A stretch of DNA of 64,000 bases. Source: Gammaproteobacteria bacterium. Lineage in GTDB: Bacteria; Pseudomonadota; Gammaproteobacteria; Eutrophobiales; Eutrophobiaceae. Positions 27,732 through 36,621 of the stretch are shown piece by piece (position 1 is the first letter of the stretch; each line of letters opens with the position of its first letter). The notes beneath the pieces are model-generated. The model was not told where the DNA came from. It did not search any database and worked only from the letters and a program-made list of their open reading frames with translations. The stretch is from NCBI GenBank assembly GCA_947480335.1, contig CANKCB010000007.1, positions 1-64,000 of the forward strand. Reading direction: 5' to 3'. Position numbers and translations under genes: made by a program.

Positions 27732-29765
27732 ATGGCCTTGCTCGCGCCCCTGTTTCTGTCCGGGTTACTGGTTATAGCCTTGCCGATATATCTGCATCGC
27801 TTGCAAACACAAAGTACTGAACGTAAACGCTTCAGCTCGACCATGCTGCTTGAGTCCAGCCGGCAACAGGTTCATCTGAAGAAAAAATTGCGCTATCTGT
27901 TGTTGCTGGTATTGCGTGTGGCCTTGTTGGGCCTGCTGGCACTCAGCTTTGCCAAACCGGTGCTTGAAAGGAATTCAGTGATTGAATTGAAAGCCGGTTC
28001 AGTATTGCATCTGCTGGTGATCGATACGTCGTTTTCGATGCAATATGGAAATTTGGCTGATCACTCCCGCACAGAAGCCAGAAAAATCATTGCAGAATTG
28101 CCCGAGGCCGATCTGGCACAGGTACTCACGGCTAGCAATACCCTGGAAGTACTCGGAGAGGCAGACAAGGATCATAATGGCCTGACTGGTCGTATCAATT
28201 CAATTCACTTTGGCAACGGTCATCTGGATTACGGGGTGATGATGACCAGCATCAACAGTTTGATCAAGGATGCCCGGCAGAATATTCATATACATTTAAT
28301 CAGTGATTTTCAGACGACAGGTCTTCCGGCACGGTTTGCTGATCTGGTGCCGACTGCAAGAGGTCAGTACCACACTGAACTGACACCGACTGCAAGAGGT
28401 CAGTACCACACTGAACTGACACTGCATCCGCAGACAGAACAGCAGCAGGACAATCTTTATGTGGATACCATTATTCCGGTGGAGAATGGTCTGGATGTAG
28501 GAGTGCGCAGTAATCTTGCTACCGCCACTGAAATCAGGGTGGCGTTCAAAAATAATGGCGTGATTGTGCAAGAACAGTCCAGAACCATAGAGTCGGGTGG
28601 CCAGTCCCGCTTTATGTTTACAGTTTCAAAATATGAAGATGGTGATAACAGGATTGAAGCGGTGATTGGCAACACTGACGAATTAATCGCGGATAATACC
28701 CGTTACGCGGTTGTGGATAATACTCCCCCAAAACCGGTGTTGTTGTTAACCAGTGATACACAAGGATTACCGGTAAAATATCTGCAAACTGCAGTTGAAG
28801 CCGGTAAATCGGGTTATCGTGCAGAGCCTGTACTGATCACTGAATTCGACCCGCGTGTGTTGCAACGTTATTCATGGATCATGATTGACGATATCGGCAT
28901 CATTGATTCCGGGTTGGCAACCAGTCTGCTTGAATATTTACAGGGAGGGGGTGCGATTTTGGCGGCTTCGGGCGAAAGAGCGCTGGCACAATCACAGCTG
29001 CCCTTGCTGAATTACCCGATTCGGCAGGCGATATTATCTGCCAATGATGCCAAGCCTGGGGCTGTTACCGGGATTGACGCCAGTCATCCTGTGCTAGCCG
29101 GCACCAGCGGTTGGCGCGATATCAACGTATCGCGTTATCTGGATCTGGTTACCGACCCGCAATCACATAACATGGTCAGTCTGGATAACGGTGCAGCTTT
29201 AATACTGGAGCGCAAGTTTGGTCAGGGGCGTTTATTGTTGTTGACCAGCAGTCTGGATAATCGCTGGAATGATCTGCCGGTGCATCCGGTATTTGTTAAT
29301 TTTATTGCTGAGGCAGCCAAATACCTGTCGGGTCGTGATCAATTAAAACGCAGCCAGGTGGCCGGTGACTACCTGCAATTGATACGATCGGGCACTGCCG
29401 CCGGACAGGTGATTGCGCCCGATGGCAAGACCATACTGTCACTGGCAGATACACATCGTAGCCAGCAAATCCCGATGGACTTGCCCGGGTTTTATCAAAT
29501 CTATACTTCTGATTCTGAACATTTAATCGCGGTAAATCCGGATTTGCGAGAATCCGATTTGACAGTGATGCCGGTGTCCGATCTTGATCGTTGGCAACAG
29601 GCTTTACAGGGCCCGGCTGTTATCCCATCTACTCAGGTGGATAATAAGATTGAGGACGATCCTGTTCAGTTATGGCCTATACTGTTAATACTGCTGGGAA
29701 TAGTCGTAATGGTTGAATCACTGCTCGGTAATACCTATCTGGGGTCCGGGCGAGGATCGGTGTAA
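27732..29765 (+). CDS. BatA-like membrane protein with VWA domain
   Basis: A 677-residue protein. The N-terminal aerotolerance BatA segment supplies a membrane span (LLAPLFLSGLLVIALPIYLH) and a second span near 55-75, then a VWA domain with MIDAS DTSFS around 97-101. The middle and C-terminal region resembles an amidotransferase-like domain (IMIDDIGIIDSGL, LQGGGAILAASGERA), and a last span (LWPILLILLGIVVMVESLL) closes it. A perfect 36-base tandem duplication (28350-28421) duplicates the 12-residue unit PTARGQYHTELT. Its stop codon overlaps the next start by one base (TAATG). Confidence 0.9.
   Translation: MALLAPLFLSGLLVIALPIYLHRLQTQSTERKRFSSTMLLESSRQQVHLKKKLRYLLLLVLRVALLGLLALSFAKPVLERNSVIELKAGSVLHLLVIDTSFSMQYGNLADHSRTEARKIIAELPEADLAQVLTASNTLEVLGEADKDHNGLTGRINSIHFGNGHLDYGVMMTSINSLIKDARQNIHIHLISDFQTTGLPARFADLVPTARGQYHTELTPTARGQYHTELTLHPQTEQQQDNLYVDTIIPVENGLDVGVRSNLATATEIRVAFKNNGVIVQEQSRTIESGGQSRFMFTVSKYEDGDNRIEAVIGNTDELIADNTRYAVVDNTPPKPVLLLTSDTQGLPVKYLQTAVEAGKSGYRAEPVLITEFDPRVLQRYSWIMIDDIGIIDSGLATSLLEYLQGGGAILAASGERALAQSQLPLLNYPIRQAILSANDAKPGAVTGIDASHPVLAGTSGWRDINVSRYLDLVTDPQSHNMVSLDNGAALILERKFGQGRLLLLTSSLDNRWNDLPVHPVFVNFIAEAAKYLSGRDQLKRSQVAGDYLQLIRSGTAAGQVIAPDGKTILSLADTHRSQQIPMDLPGFYQIYTSDSEHLIAVNPDLRESDLTVMPVSDLDRWQQALQGPAVIPSTQVDNKIEDDPVQLWPILLILLGIVVMVESLLGNTYLGSGRGSV
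28350..28421 (+). repeat. Perfect 36-bp tandem duplication inside the BatA/VWA gene
   Basis: Two identical, directly adjacent 36-base copies (28350-28385 and 28386-28421) encode PTARGQYHTELT twice and keep the frame. Absence of any divergence means the duplication is recent, or else an assembly artefact. The insertion sits after the VWA domain. Confidence 0.95.
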
Positions 29766-32700
29766 TGGCGGCACTATCACAACAACTTGATCTATACCTG
29801 AATTCGTTCCGCGAACGTCTACGCCGGGTTTCAATTCTCAGGGGTTCAGCACTGTTGGCGTTGGCTCTGTTGCTGATTAGTCTGCTGGGTGCCTGGTTGT
29901 CAATCCGATCCGGTTTTGCCAGTGATGTCGTCTTCCTTGCCCGACTGGTATTACTGATCAGCCTGGCAGGTATAGTGTACCGCTATATTTTCCTGCCGCT
30001 GCAACAACTCGAACGCGGTTATGCCCAACAAATTGAACGTCATACTCCAGCATTCGCTGGCAGGGTGGAAACCTATGCGGGTATGCAGGACCCGGCCAAT
30101 CCATTCCGGGAACTCCTTGCAGAAGACGCGTTGATTCTGGCCAGAAACTATCCGCCGGAACGTCAGATTAACAACAGGCAATTACTGCTACCGGCAATAG
30201 GTACGGGAGTTACCGTTCTGGTATTGCTCTGGTTGCTGGTGGCTGGACCGGGGCTATTTAACTATGCCATCAGGCATCTCTGGGCTGGTTGGATGATGTC
30301 AGGTCTTTTGCCACCGCAGGTTATTAATGTGATCCCGGGTAACGAGGCCGTACGCCGTGGCGGCAATATCAAAGTATTGGCTACCATGCAGGGTTTTGAA
30401 CCGACTGGTGCCTTGATGTACGTGCGTACAGGAGAGACTGACTGGCAACAGGTGGAAATGATCAAAACCGAACGTGGTTATGAGTTTACATTCTTCTCGC
30501 TACGAGAGCCGGTTAACTACTATGTTACTGCAGCGGGAATACGCAGTCCCGAATTTTCCCTCCAGGTTGTAGATTTACCTGAATTGGAAAGTCTGAAACT
30601 GACCTATCATTATCCTGAATGGACTCACAAGGCACCGGACATCGTTGATCCCGGTGGCGATATCCGCACAATCATTGGTACCGGCATTGAACTGGAAGTG
30701 CATACGACCACACCGCTGCCAGCCGGAGTGCTGGTTGTTAACGGTGATTCGAAAAACTTGCAGGTTAAACAACAGATAGCTACCGGACAGTTCGAGATCA
30801 GCGAAGATGGCCAGTATTATGTCGCTGCCCGTGTCGGCAGTGAACTGGTAAGGCTGACAGACGATTATTTCATCAAGGTGATGGAAGATGGTAAACCTGA
30901 GATCAAACTTTCCCGTCCGGGGCGTGACTGGAATGCGAGTAGCATAGAAGAAGTGACAGTACATGTGCAGGCCAGTGATGATTTTTCACTCGAATCAATG
31001 CAGCTACGTTATGCCGTCAATGGTGGGGAGTGGCAATCTGTACCGCTTCCAGTGACTGCGCAAAAAGTCGAGCTGGACCATGTACTCTTGCTTGAGGCCA
31101 TGCAGAGTGTCAGTACGGATAACAAGACTACAAGCTTGCAGCCCGGAGATCTGATTACCTATTATGCCGAGGCGAAAGACAAGGACAATACCAGCAGCAC
31201 GGATATGTTTTTTATCCAGGTACAACCGTTTGATCGCCGCTATACCCAGTCACAACAGGCGGGTGGTGGTGGCGGTCAACAGGGAAATGAACAGCAGGAA
31301 ATATCCCAGAGGCAGAAGGAAATCATTGTCTCAACCTGGAACCTGATGCGCGAAAAGGCTACAAACGGTGGAGTAGTAAAGGACACCACGCGTGATAATG
31401 CCTTACTGTTATCCGGCTTGCAGAAAACATTGGCTGAGCAGGCACAAACGCTGGCTGAACGTACCCGGGCGCGGGAATTAAACGCGGATGAACAAGTTGC
31501 CCGATTTGTGGAACATATGGACAAGGCCGCACAGGCCATGGCACCTGCCACCGAGAATCTGGCCGGATTGGATCTGGAAGCAGCGATACGACCGGAACAG
31601 GAAGCCTTGCAACATCTACTCAGGGCTGAAGATGTCTTTACTGATATGCAGGTTTCATTTCAGCAGAATCAGGGAGGAGGTGGCGGGGGTGGCCGTGCAG
31701 GTCAGGATCTGGCCGAGATGTTTGAGCTGGAAATGGATCTGAAAAAAAACCAGTATGAAACAGGTAGTCCGGCGACCCCTGAGGCAGAGGCACAACAAAC
31801 AGATGATTCAATGGACAAGCTGGAAGAACTGGCACGTCGCCAGGAACAGCTGGCTAATAATCTGCGTAATCAGCAAAACCTGACTGATTCCCAGCGCTGG
31901 CAACAGGAGATGCTCAAACGTGAAGCAGAACGTTTGCGCGAACAGCTGGATCGTCAACAACAGGCATCGAACCAGCAGGGACAGAAACAGGGTGCACAAG
32001 GTCAGCAGGGACAACCTGACCAGCAATCTACGTCAAACAATACCTCTGATCAGTCGGAAGGAAGTCAGGGTTCGGAAGGTACGGCCCAATCAGAATCCAG
32101 TCGCCGCTTACAAAGTGCGATACGGGCCATGAATGACATGACTGAAGCAATGCGCGATCCTGCCAAGCGTGAACAGTTGGAGCGTGCCGCAGAAGAAGCG
32201 GGTCGACAACTGGAAGGTGCCCGTGACCAGATTTCCCAGGATCAGCAACAATCGATGCAGCAATCCTTTGCCGAGATGTCAAATCAGGCTGACCGTATGT
32301 ATGACGACCAGATAAGCATGGAACAACAATTACAGGAAGCGGTGAAACGTGCATTGGCTACCAAGGAGCAGACCGGAGAAATTACCAGCGGACTGACACC
32401 GGCAGAACAGGTAAGACTGTCTGAAGCCAAGAAAGCAATGGCAGAACAGTTACAACAATTACAACGCGATATGCAGAGCACGTCCGGCAAGTTCGGAGAG
32501 CAGGTACCAGAAGCGCAGGATCAGCTTGATAAGGCGAGAGATGTTATCAGCCAATCACAACTTGAAGAAAGATTGAATGTGGCGGCTGAATATATCGCTT
32601 ATGGTGCAGCCCCCTATATTGCTGGCAGTGAAAGCGCAGTCACCAATGCGCTGGAAGAAATTGGCAAACGTTTACGAGATGCAGAAACCAGAACGGCAGG

Positions 32701-33430
32701 TGCGGATATTGCAAAGGATGACAATATTGAACGAGCACTGGCACAAACACGGAGTCTTAGACAACAACTGGAACAACTGGCCAATCCATCAAACCAGAAT
32801 GGGCAGGCTGGACAGGAAAGTGGTCAGCAAACAGCGCAACAGCCGTCGTCTGGTCAGGAGGGGCAGTCAGCACAATCTGATATGTCTACTGCGCAAACCG
32901 GATCACAACCAGCGACAGAGCAAGGTCAGTCAGTTCAGTCGGGCCAATCTGACACAGACGAATCAGGAAAAGCGTCTTTGGCGGGAGGACTCCAGACCGG
33001 GACTACACAAGCAACTGGGACTACTGGGCCTTCTGGTCAATGGGGTGGCTACGCCAACCGTGGTCCCGTAAACCCTGCAGACTGGGACAGGTACAGTCGT
33101 AGCCTGATGGACACAGCACGGGCGATACGGGGCACCTTGCCTGAATTGAGCGAACGCAATTTGAATCAGGCCGATCTGGACGAAATCAGGGATCTTACCC
33201 AGCAACTGGAACAACAGATGGCCCTGTCAGACCCGAATCGCAATGACAGGATCTTGCAGCAACAACTGTCCTCTGCCTTGTCACTGCTTGAGCAGCTGGA
33301 ATTGAAACTGGATGCTGGCGCAAACAGCGGTGAGACGGAAAAGGTTCGAACTACCGCAACCGAACCTGTTCCGGATCAATACAAGGATGCAGTGGCTGAA
33401 TACTACCGCAGACTAAGCCAGGGCAAGTAA
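29765..33430 (+). CDS. Giant DUF4175-like membrane protein with Gln-rich coiled-coil half
   Basis: A 1221-residue protein. Two N-terminal spans (about 26-46 and 52-75) and a third at 143-165 precede an extracytoplasmic beta-sandwich region (about 190-500) with immunoglobulin-like repeats. From residue 500 onward it is dominated by Gln, Glu, Ala and Arg, predicted coiled coil with disordered linkers (QGNEQQ, QQGQKQGAQGQQGQ, QSTSNNTSDQSEGSQGSEGT). DUF4175-type proteins terminate MoxR operons of this layout. Start overlaps the BatA-like stop; the operon terminator lies 14 bases after its stop. The long helical tail could span the periplasm. Confidence 0.8.
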   Translation: MAALSQQLDLYLNSFRERLRRVSILRGSALLALALLLISLLGAWLSIRSGFASDVVFLARLVLLISLAGIVYRYIFLPLQQLERGYAQQIERHTPAFAGRVETYAGMQDPANPFRELLAEDALILARNYPPERQINNRQLLLPAIGTGVTVLVLLWLLVAGPGLFNYAIRHLWAGWMMSGLLPPQVINVIPGNEAVRRGGNIKVLATMQGFEPTGALMYVRTGETDWQQVEMIKTERGYEFTFFSLREPVNYYVTAAGIRSPEFSLQVVDLPELESLKLTYHYPEWTHKAPDIVDPGGDIRTIIGTGIELEVHTTTPLPAGVLVVNGDSKNLQVKQQIATGQFEISEDGQYYVAARVGSELVRLTDDYFIKVMEDGKPEIKLSRPGRDWNASSIEEVTVHVQASDDFSLESMQLRYAVNGGEWQSVPLPVTAQKVELDHVLLLEAMQSVSTDNKTTSLQPGDLITYYAEAKDKDNTSSTDMFFIQVQPFDRRYTQSQQAGGGGGQQGNEQQEISQRQKEIIVSTWNLMREKATNGGVVKDTTRDNALLLSGLQKTLAEQAQTLAERTRARELNADEQVARFVEHMDKAAQAMAPATENLAGLDLEAAIRPEQEALQHLLRAEDVFTDMQVSFQQNQGGGGGGGRAGQDLAEMFELEMDLKKNQYETGSPATPEAEAQQTDDSMDKLEELARRQEQLANNLRNQQNLTDSQRWQQEMLKREAERLREQLDRQQQASNQQGQKQGAQGQQGQPDQQSTSNNTSDQSEGSQGSEGTAQSESSRRLQSAIRAMNDMTEAMRDPAKREQLERAAEEAGRQLEGARDQISQDQQQSMQQSFAEMSNQADRMYDDQISMEQQLQEAVKRALATKEQTGEITSGLTPAEQVRLSEAKKAMAEQLQQLQRDMQSTSGKFGEQVPEAQDQLDKARDVISQSQLEERLNVAAEYIAYGAAPYIAGSESAVTNALEEIGKRLRDAETRTAGADIAKDDNIERALAQTRSLRQQLEQLANPSNQNGQAGQESGQQTAQQPSSGQEGQSAQSDMSTAQTGSQPATEQGQSVQSGQSDTDESGKASLAGGLQTGTTQATGTTGPSGQWGGYANRGPVNPADWDRYSRSLMDTARAIRGTLPELSERNLNQADLDEIRDLTQQLEQQMALSDPNRNDRILQQQLSSALSLLEQLELKLDAGANSGETEKVRTTATEPVPDQYKDAVAEYYRRLSQGK

Positions 33431-33443
33431 CACTAGCCACCAG

Positions 33444-33467
33444 TAACGATTGAAATCGTTATTTTTT
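33444..33467 (+). terminator. Rho-independent terminator of the MoxR operon
   Basis: TAACGAT (33444-33450) pairs with ATCGTTA (33455-33461) around TGAA, immediately followed by six Ts (33462-33467). It ends the plus-strand operon 14 bases after the last stop. The T run lies inside the end of the small opposite-strand Lys-rich gene. Confidence 0.85.
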
Positions 33468-33584
33468 GCCTTTGCTTACGACAACAATGGTTGCCTTGCG
33501 TTTTGCCGGTTTGGCTGTGGCTGTTTTGGTTGTAATTATGGCCTTCTTTGCTGTTTTAACAGGTGCCGCTTTTTGTTTTGCCAT
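33459..33584 (-). CDS. Very small Lys/Ala-rich basic protein
   Basis: A 41-residue protein, MAKQKAAPVKTAKKA at the start and VVVSKGKK at the end, with about a quarter lysine and no acidic residues. Composition resembles the Lys-Ala-Pro tails of bacterial histone H1-like and AlgP-type proteins, so nucleic-acid binding is plausible but unproven. GGGAG about six bases before the ATG (33584) makes translation likely. The gene is convergent with the MoxR operon and its last codons share the terminator sequence. An AT-rich region upstream could be its promoter. Confidence 0.6.
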   Translation of the reverse strand: MAKQKAAPVKTAKKAIITTKTATAKPAKRKATIVVVSKGKK

Positions 33585-33835
33585 GACAATCTCCCGATTT
33601 AGATAAAGTGGTGTTCAGTATAGGTGATTCATCCATGCGTGAATCATTAATATATAGAATATCAAAATTATTATTTGTGCAATTATTTTTTGCTGTATTT
33701 TATCTGATAACTCTAGCTTAAATCGAAAAATCTGCCAGCGTTGAACTAGGTTGGTTCCTGAGTGTCGATCACTGTATTTTTTACGGGATTTATTATTCGA
33801 GAGTGGGTAAGTCCTGTAGATATGTTACTATTTCT

Positions 33836-33949
33836 CCGTGGCCTGCACTGGACAGACCGCGGCGAGAAATTATGAACCCCGTCAGGCCCGGAAGGGAGCA
33901 GCGGTAATAATGGATACGGGTGCGATTTTGAAAGGTGTGGGCCACACTT
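33836..33949 (+). ncRNA. ffs: Signal recognition particle RNA (4.5S)
   Basis: The conserved domain IV core GTCAGGCCCGGAAGGGAGCAGC (two overlapping halves at 33881-33902) is the Ffh-binding loop with its GGAA tetraloop and symmetric internal loop. The termini pair: GTGGCCTGCAC at 33838-33848 with GTGTGGGCCAC at 33935-33945, giving a rod-like molecule of about 110 bases, the size of E. coli 4.5S RNA. It scaffolds Ffh for co-translational membrane targeting. Its position directly upstream of dnaX is common in gammaproteobacteria. Exact ends are estimated from pairing. Confidence 0.93.
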
Positions 33950-34019
33950 GACTAGACTAACCAACCAGCCAGTAGAAACAGCGTTGTTTCAATACAAATC
34001 TGAACCACACAGGTAGCCT

Positions 34020-35579
34020 ATGACCTATCAGGTACTCGCCAGAAAGTGGCGTCCACATACATTTGCTGACATGGTCGGACAAACCCATGTACTGGCGGCA
34101 TTAAAGAATGCGCTGGATTCAGATCGGCTACACCATGCCTACCTGTTTACCGGTACACGGGGTGTGGGCAAGACTACCCTGGCCAGAATTATGGCCAAAT
34201 GCCTCAATTGTGAACAGGGTGTCAGCTCGAATCCTTGTGGGCATTGCAGTGCATGTGTATCGATTGATGAAGGCCGTTTTGTAGACCTGATAGAAGTTGA
34301 TGCGGCATCACGTGCAAAGGTCGAGGAAACCCGGGATCTGATGGATAACGTACAGTATGCGCCGAGCAGTGGCCGCTACAAAGTCTATCTGATAGACGAA
34401 GTACACATGTTTTCCAACCACAGTTTCAATGCACTGCTAAAAACACTGGAGGAACCTCCTCCTCATGTCAAATTCCTGCTGGCTACCACAGAGCCAAAAA
34501 AACTGCCGGTGACTATTCTGTCACGCTGTCTGCAGTTTAATCTGAAACACCTGACCCGAGACCAGATTAGTGGTCAGTTACGTGACATCCTCGGCAAGGA
34601 AGGTATAAAGTCCGATGATGTTTCCGTCCGTTTACTTGCCGCTGGTGCGAATGGCAGTATGCGTGATGCCTTGAGTCTGATGGATCAGGCCATAGCCTTT
34701 GGTAATGGCGAATTGCGTGAATCAGAAGTGCGTGAAATGCTCGGTACAATCGACAGCAGTGATCTGGCCATGTTATTTCAGTCACTGGTAACCGCAGATG
34801 CCGTTGCTATGATTGATTGTATTGACAGGATGGACGAGCACAATCCGGATTATGATGCTGTGCTCGCTGAATTACTGTCGGATTTACATGATATAGCCGT
34901 TTACCAGATGACAGCCGGCAAACCGGAACAGATACGTCCGGAGCTGGCTGCACTGGCAGGTCAACTGGACAAGGAAGATGTACAGTTGTATTACCAGATT
35001 GCACTGACTGGTCGACGTGACTTACCTGGTGCACCTGAGCCCAGAACCGGTTTTGAAATGACCATGATCCGCATGCTTGCTTTCAAACCGGAATCAGCAC
35101 CCTTGAACGCCCGTCCTTCCGGAGCAATGACTACTGTGGTAAACAAGGGGCCATCCATGCCTGCTGCAGCCGATGAATCACGCAATCAGGTCAAACCAGC
35201 CGGCTCGACGAACTGGCCGCAGATGATCATCGAGCTTGAATTGACTGGTCTGGTAAAGGAGCTGGCAGGGCATTGTGTACTCAAGGATCATTCTTCCGAT
35301 CGTATTCAGCTGCAATTGAGACCAGCCCAGGAACATTTGTTGAAGACTGGTCAGAAAGACCGTTTGCAAAAAGCAATTCAGGATCGTTACGGTGCCCATC
35401 TGAAGCTAACTATTAGTGTAGAGGAACCGGAGACCCAAACTCCGATACAACAAAAAGTACAGGCAGAACAAGACCGCCTCAAACAGGCCGCTAACTCCCT
35501 GCAAACGGATCCATTTGTCAAGCAAATGCAGGACTCATTCAGCGCCACTCTGGATCAGAAGTCGATACAACCACAATAA
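34020..35579 (+). CDS. dnaX: DNA polymerase III subunits tau (and gamma)
   Basis: A 519-residue clamp-loader ATPase. Walker A GTRGVGKTT around 44-52, a Cys4 zinc site (CLNC..., CGHCSAC) near 62-77, Walker B LIDEVHMFS (family usually DEVHML), sensor SRC, and the conserved RRDLPGAPEPRTGFEMTMIRMLAF stretch near 330-355 at the domain III border. The C-terminal portion that binds DnaB and the alpha subunit is shorter than in E. coli tau (643). I found no A-AAA-AAG slippery heptamer in frame, so a separate gamma form is not evident. It heads the dnaX-ybaB-recR unit. Confidence 0.95.
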   Translation: MTYQVLARKWRPHTFADMVGQTHVLAALKNALDSDRLHHAYLFTGTRGVGKTTLARIMAKCLNCEQGVSSNPCGHCSACVSIDEGRFVDLIEVDAASRAKVEETRDLMDNVQYAPSSGRYKVYLIDEVHMFSNHSFNALLKTLEEPPPHVKFLLATTEPKKLPVTILSRCLQFNLKHLTRDQISGQLRDILGKEGIKSDDVSVRLLAAGANGSMRDALSLMDQAIAFGNGELRESEVREMLGTIDSSDLAMLFQSLVTADAVAMIDCIDRMDEHNPDYDAVLAELLSDLHDIAVYQMTAGKPEQIRPELAALAGQLDKEDVQLYYQIALTGRRDLPGAPEPRTGFEMTMIRMLAFKPESAPLNARPSGAMTTVVNKGPSMPAAADESRNQVKPAGSTNWPQMIIELELTGLVKELAGHCVLKDHSSDRIQLQLRPAQEHLLKTGQKDRLQKAIQDRYGAHLKLTISVEEPETQTPIQQKVQAEQDRLKQAANSLQTDPFVKQMQDSFSATLDQKSIQPQ

Positions 35580-35596
35580 TACTGATGAGGTAAGTA

Positions 35597-35920
35597 ATGA
35601 AGGCCGGACTCGGAAATATTATGAAACAGGCACAACAGATGCAGGAGAATCTGAAAAAAGTGCAGGAAGAAATTGCCCAGGCCCTTGTAACCGGGGAAGC
35701 CGGAGCAGGGATGGTCAAGGTAACCATGACAGGCAAACATGATCTGAAAAAAGTGCAGATTGATAAAAGCCTGCTGGCTGACGATGTTGAAATGCTGGAA
35801 GATTTGATAGCGGCAGCAGTCAATGATGCCAATCGACGGGTTGAAAACCTGTCCAAAGAGAAGATGTCGCAGTTATCCTCCGGCCTGAACCTGCCTGCCG
35901 GCTTCAACCTGCCATTTTAA
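35597..35920 (+). CDS. ybaB: YbaB/EbfC nucleoid-associated protein
   Basis: A 107-residue DNA-binding protein of the YbaB/EbfC family: starts [26 protein letters not shown], includes [17 protein letters not shown], and ends in a Leu/Pro/Phe-rich tail. It dimerises into a tweezer-like structure that bridges DNA. The GAGGTAAGTA before ATG 35597 gives a good ribosome-binding site. The dnaX-ybaB-recR order is near-universal in gammaproteobacteria. Confidence 0.96.
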   Translation: MKAGLGNIMKQAQQMQENLKKVQEEIAQALVTGEAGAGMVKVTMTGKHDLKKVQIDKSLLADDVEMLEDLIAAAVNDANRRVENLSKEKMSQLSSGLNLPAGFNLPF

Positions 35921-35930
35921 TTATTAACTG

Positions 35931-36524
35931 ATGCAGGAAATAGGCAAACTGGACCAGTTAATCAGCGCCTTGCGTTGTATGCCTGGTATTGGAAAAAAAT
36001 CCGCACAACGAATTGCCTATCATTTATTACAGCGTAACCGGGATGGCGCCCGAAATCTTGCTCGTGCCTTGCTTGAAGCGATGGATCAGATTGGTCATTG
36101 CCAGCGTTGCCGCAATTTCAGCGAGACAGAAATATGTCTGATATGTAGCAGTGAAAAACGGGACAGGTCACTGTTGTGTATTGTTGAAAGCCCTGCCGAT
36201 GTCTATGCTGTTGAAGAAGCCGGATATCGCGGAGTGTATTTTGTATTAATGGGGCATCTCTCACCTCTGGACGGGATAGGCCCGGATGATTTGGGGCTGG
36301 ATTTATTGTCAGAGCGTGTCAACGAAGGTCAGGTGAGCGAAGTTATTCTGGCAACGAATTCAACTGTCGAAGGCGAGGCTACAGCGCACTATATCGGCGA
36401 GATTATGCACCGCAAAAAAATCAGGGTATCTCGTATTGCTCACGGTGTCCCGGTGGGCGGCGAACTCGAATATATCGATAGCGGTACCTTGTCGCAGGCC
36501 CTGTCAGGTAGACGGGATGTGTAG
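35931..36524 (+). CDS. recR: Recombination mediator protein RecR
   Basis: A 197-residue protein of the RecFOR pathway. Helix-hairpin-helix at the N-terminus ([21 protein letters not shown]), a Cys4 zinc finger ([16 protein letters not shown]), and a Toprim domain ([29 protein letters not shown]). Length and motif order equal E. coli RecR (201). It starts 10 bases after ybaB and is probably translated from the same transcript. No strong ribosome-binding site is visible before ATG 35931. Confidence 0.97.
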   Translation: MQEIGKLDQLISALRCMPGIGKKSAQRIAYHLLQRNRDGARNLARALLEAMDQIGHCQRCRNFSETEICLICSSEKRDRSLLCIVESPADVYAVEEAGYRGVYFVLMGHLSPLDGIGPDDLGLDLLSERVNEGQVSEVILATNSTVEGEATAHYIGEIMHRKKIRVSRIAHGVPVGGELEYIDSGTLSQALSGRRDV

Positions 36525-36569
36525 TCCAATTAAACTCACCGTCATGTGAATTCATTTATTAGACGGTAT

Positions 36570-36600
36570 AAAAAAAACGGCCTCAAGTAGAGGCCGTTTT
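36570..36600. terminator. Bidirectional terminator between recR and ompW
   Basis: AAAACGGCCTC (36574-36584) pairs with GAGGCCGTTTT (36590-36600) around AAGTA. An A run precedes the left arm and the right arm ends in Ts, so T runs follow the stem on both strands. It ends dnaX-ybaB-recR and the convergent ompW. Confidence 0.92.
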
Positions 36601-36621
36601 CAGCTTTACAAAGGCTTACTG

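Noticed and set aside
28350-28421. CRISPR-like 36-base repeat
   Set aside because: The two copies are adjacent without spacers, encode protein in frame and there are no cas genes.
31276-33214. Multiple long antisense and out-of-frame frames within the Gln-rich region
   Set aside because: They arise from the CAG/CAA-rich repetitive coding of the DUF4175-like protein and have no initiation signals.
35430-35470. dnaX programmed frameshift site
   Set aside because: Runs of As occur (for example in CAA-AAA-GTA), but none forms an in-frame A-AAA-AAG slippery heptamer followed by a stem, so a gamma form cannot be supported.
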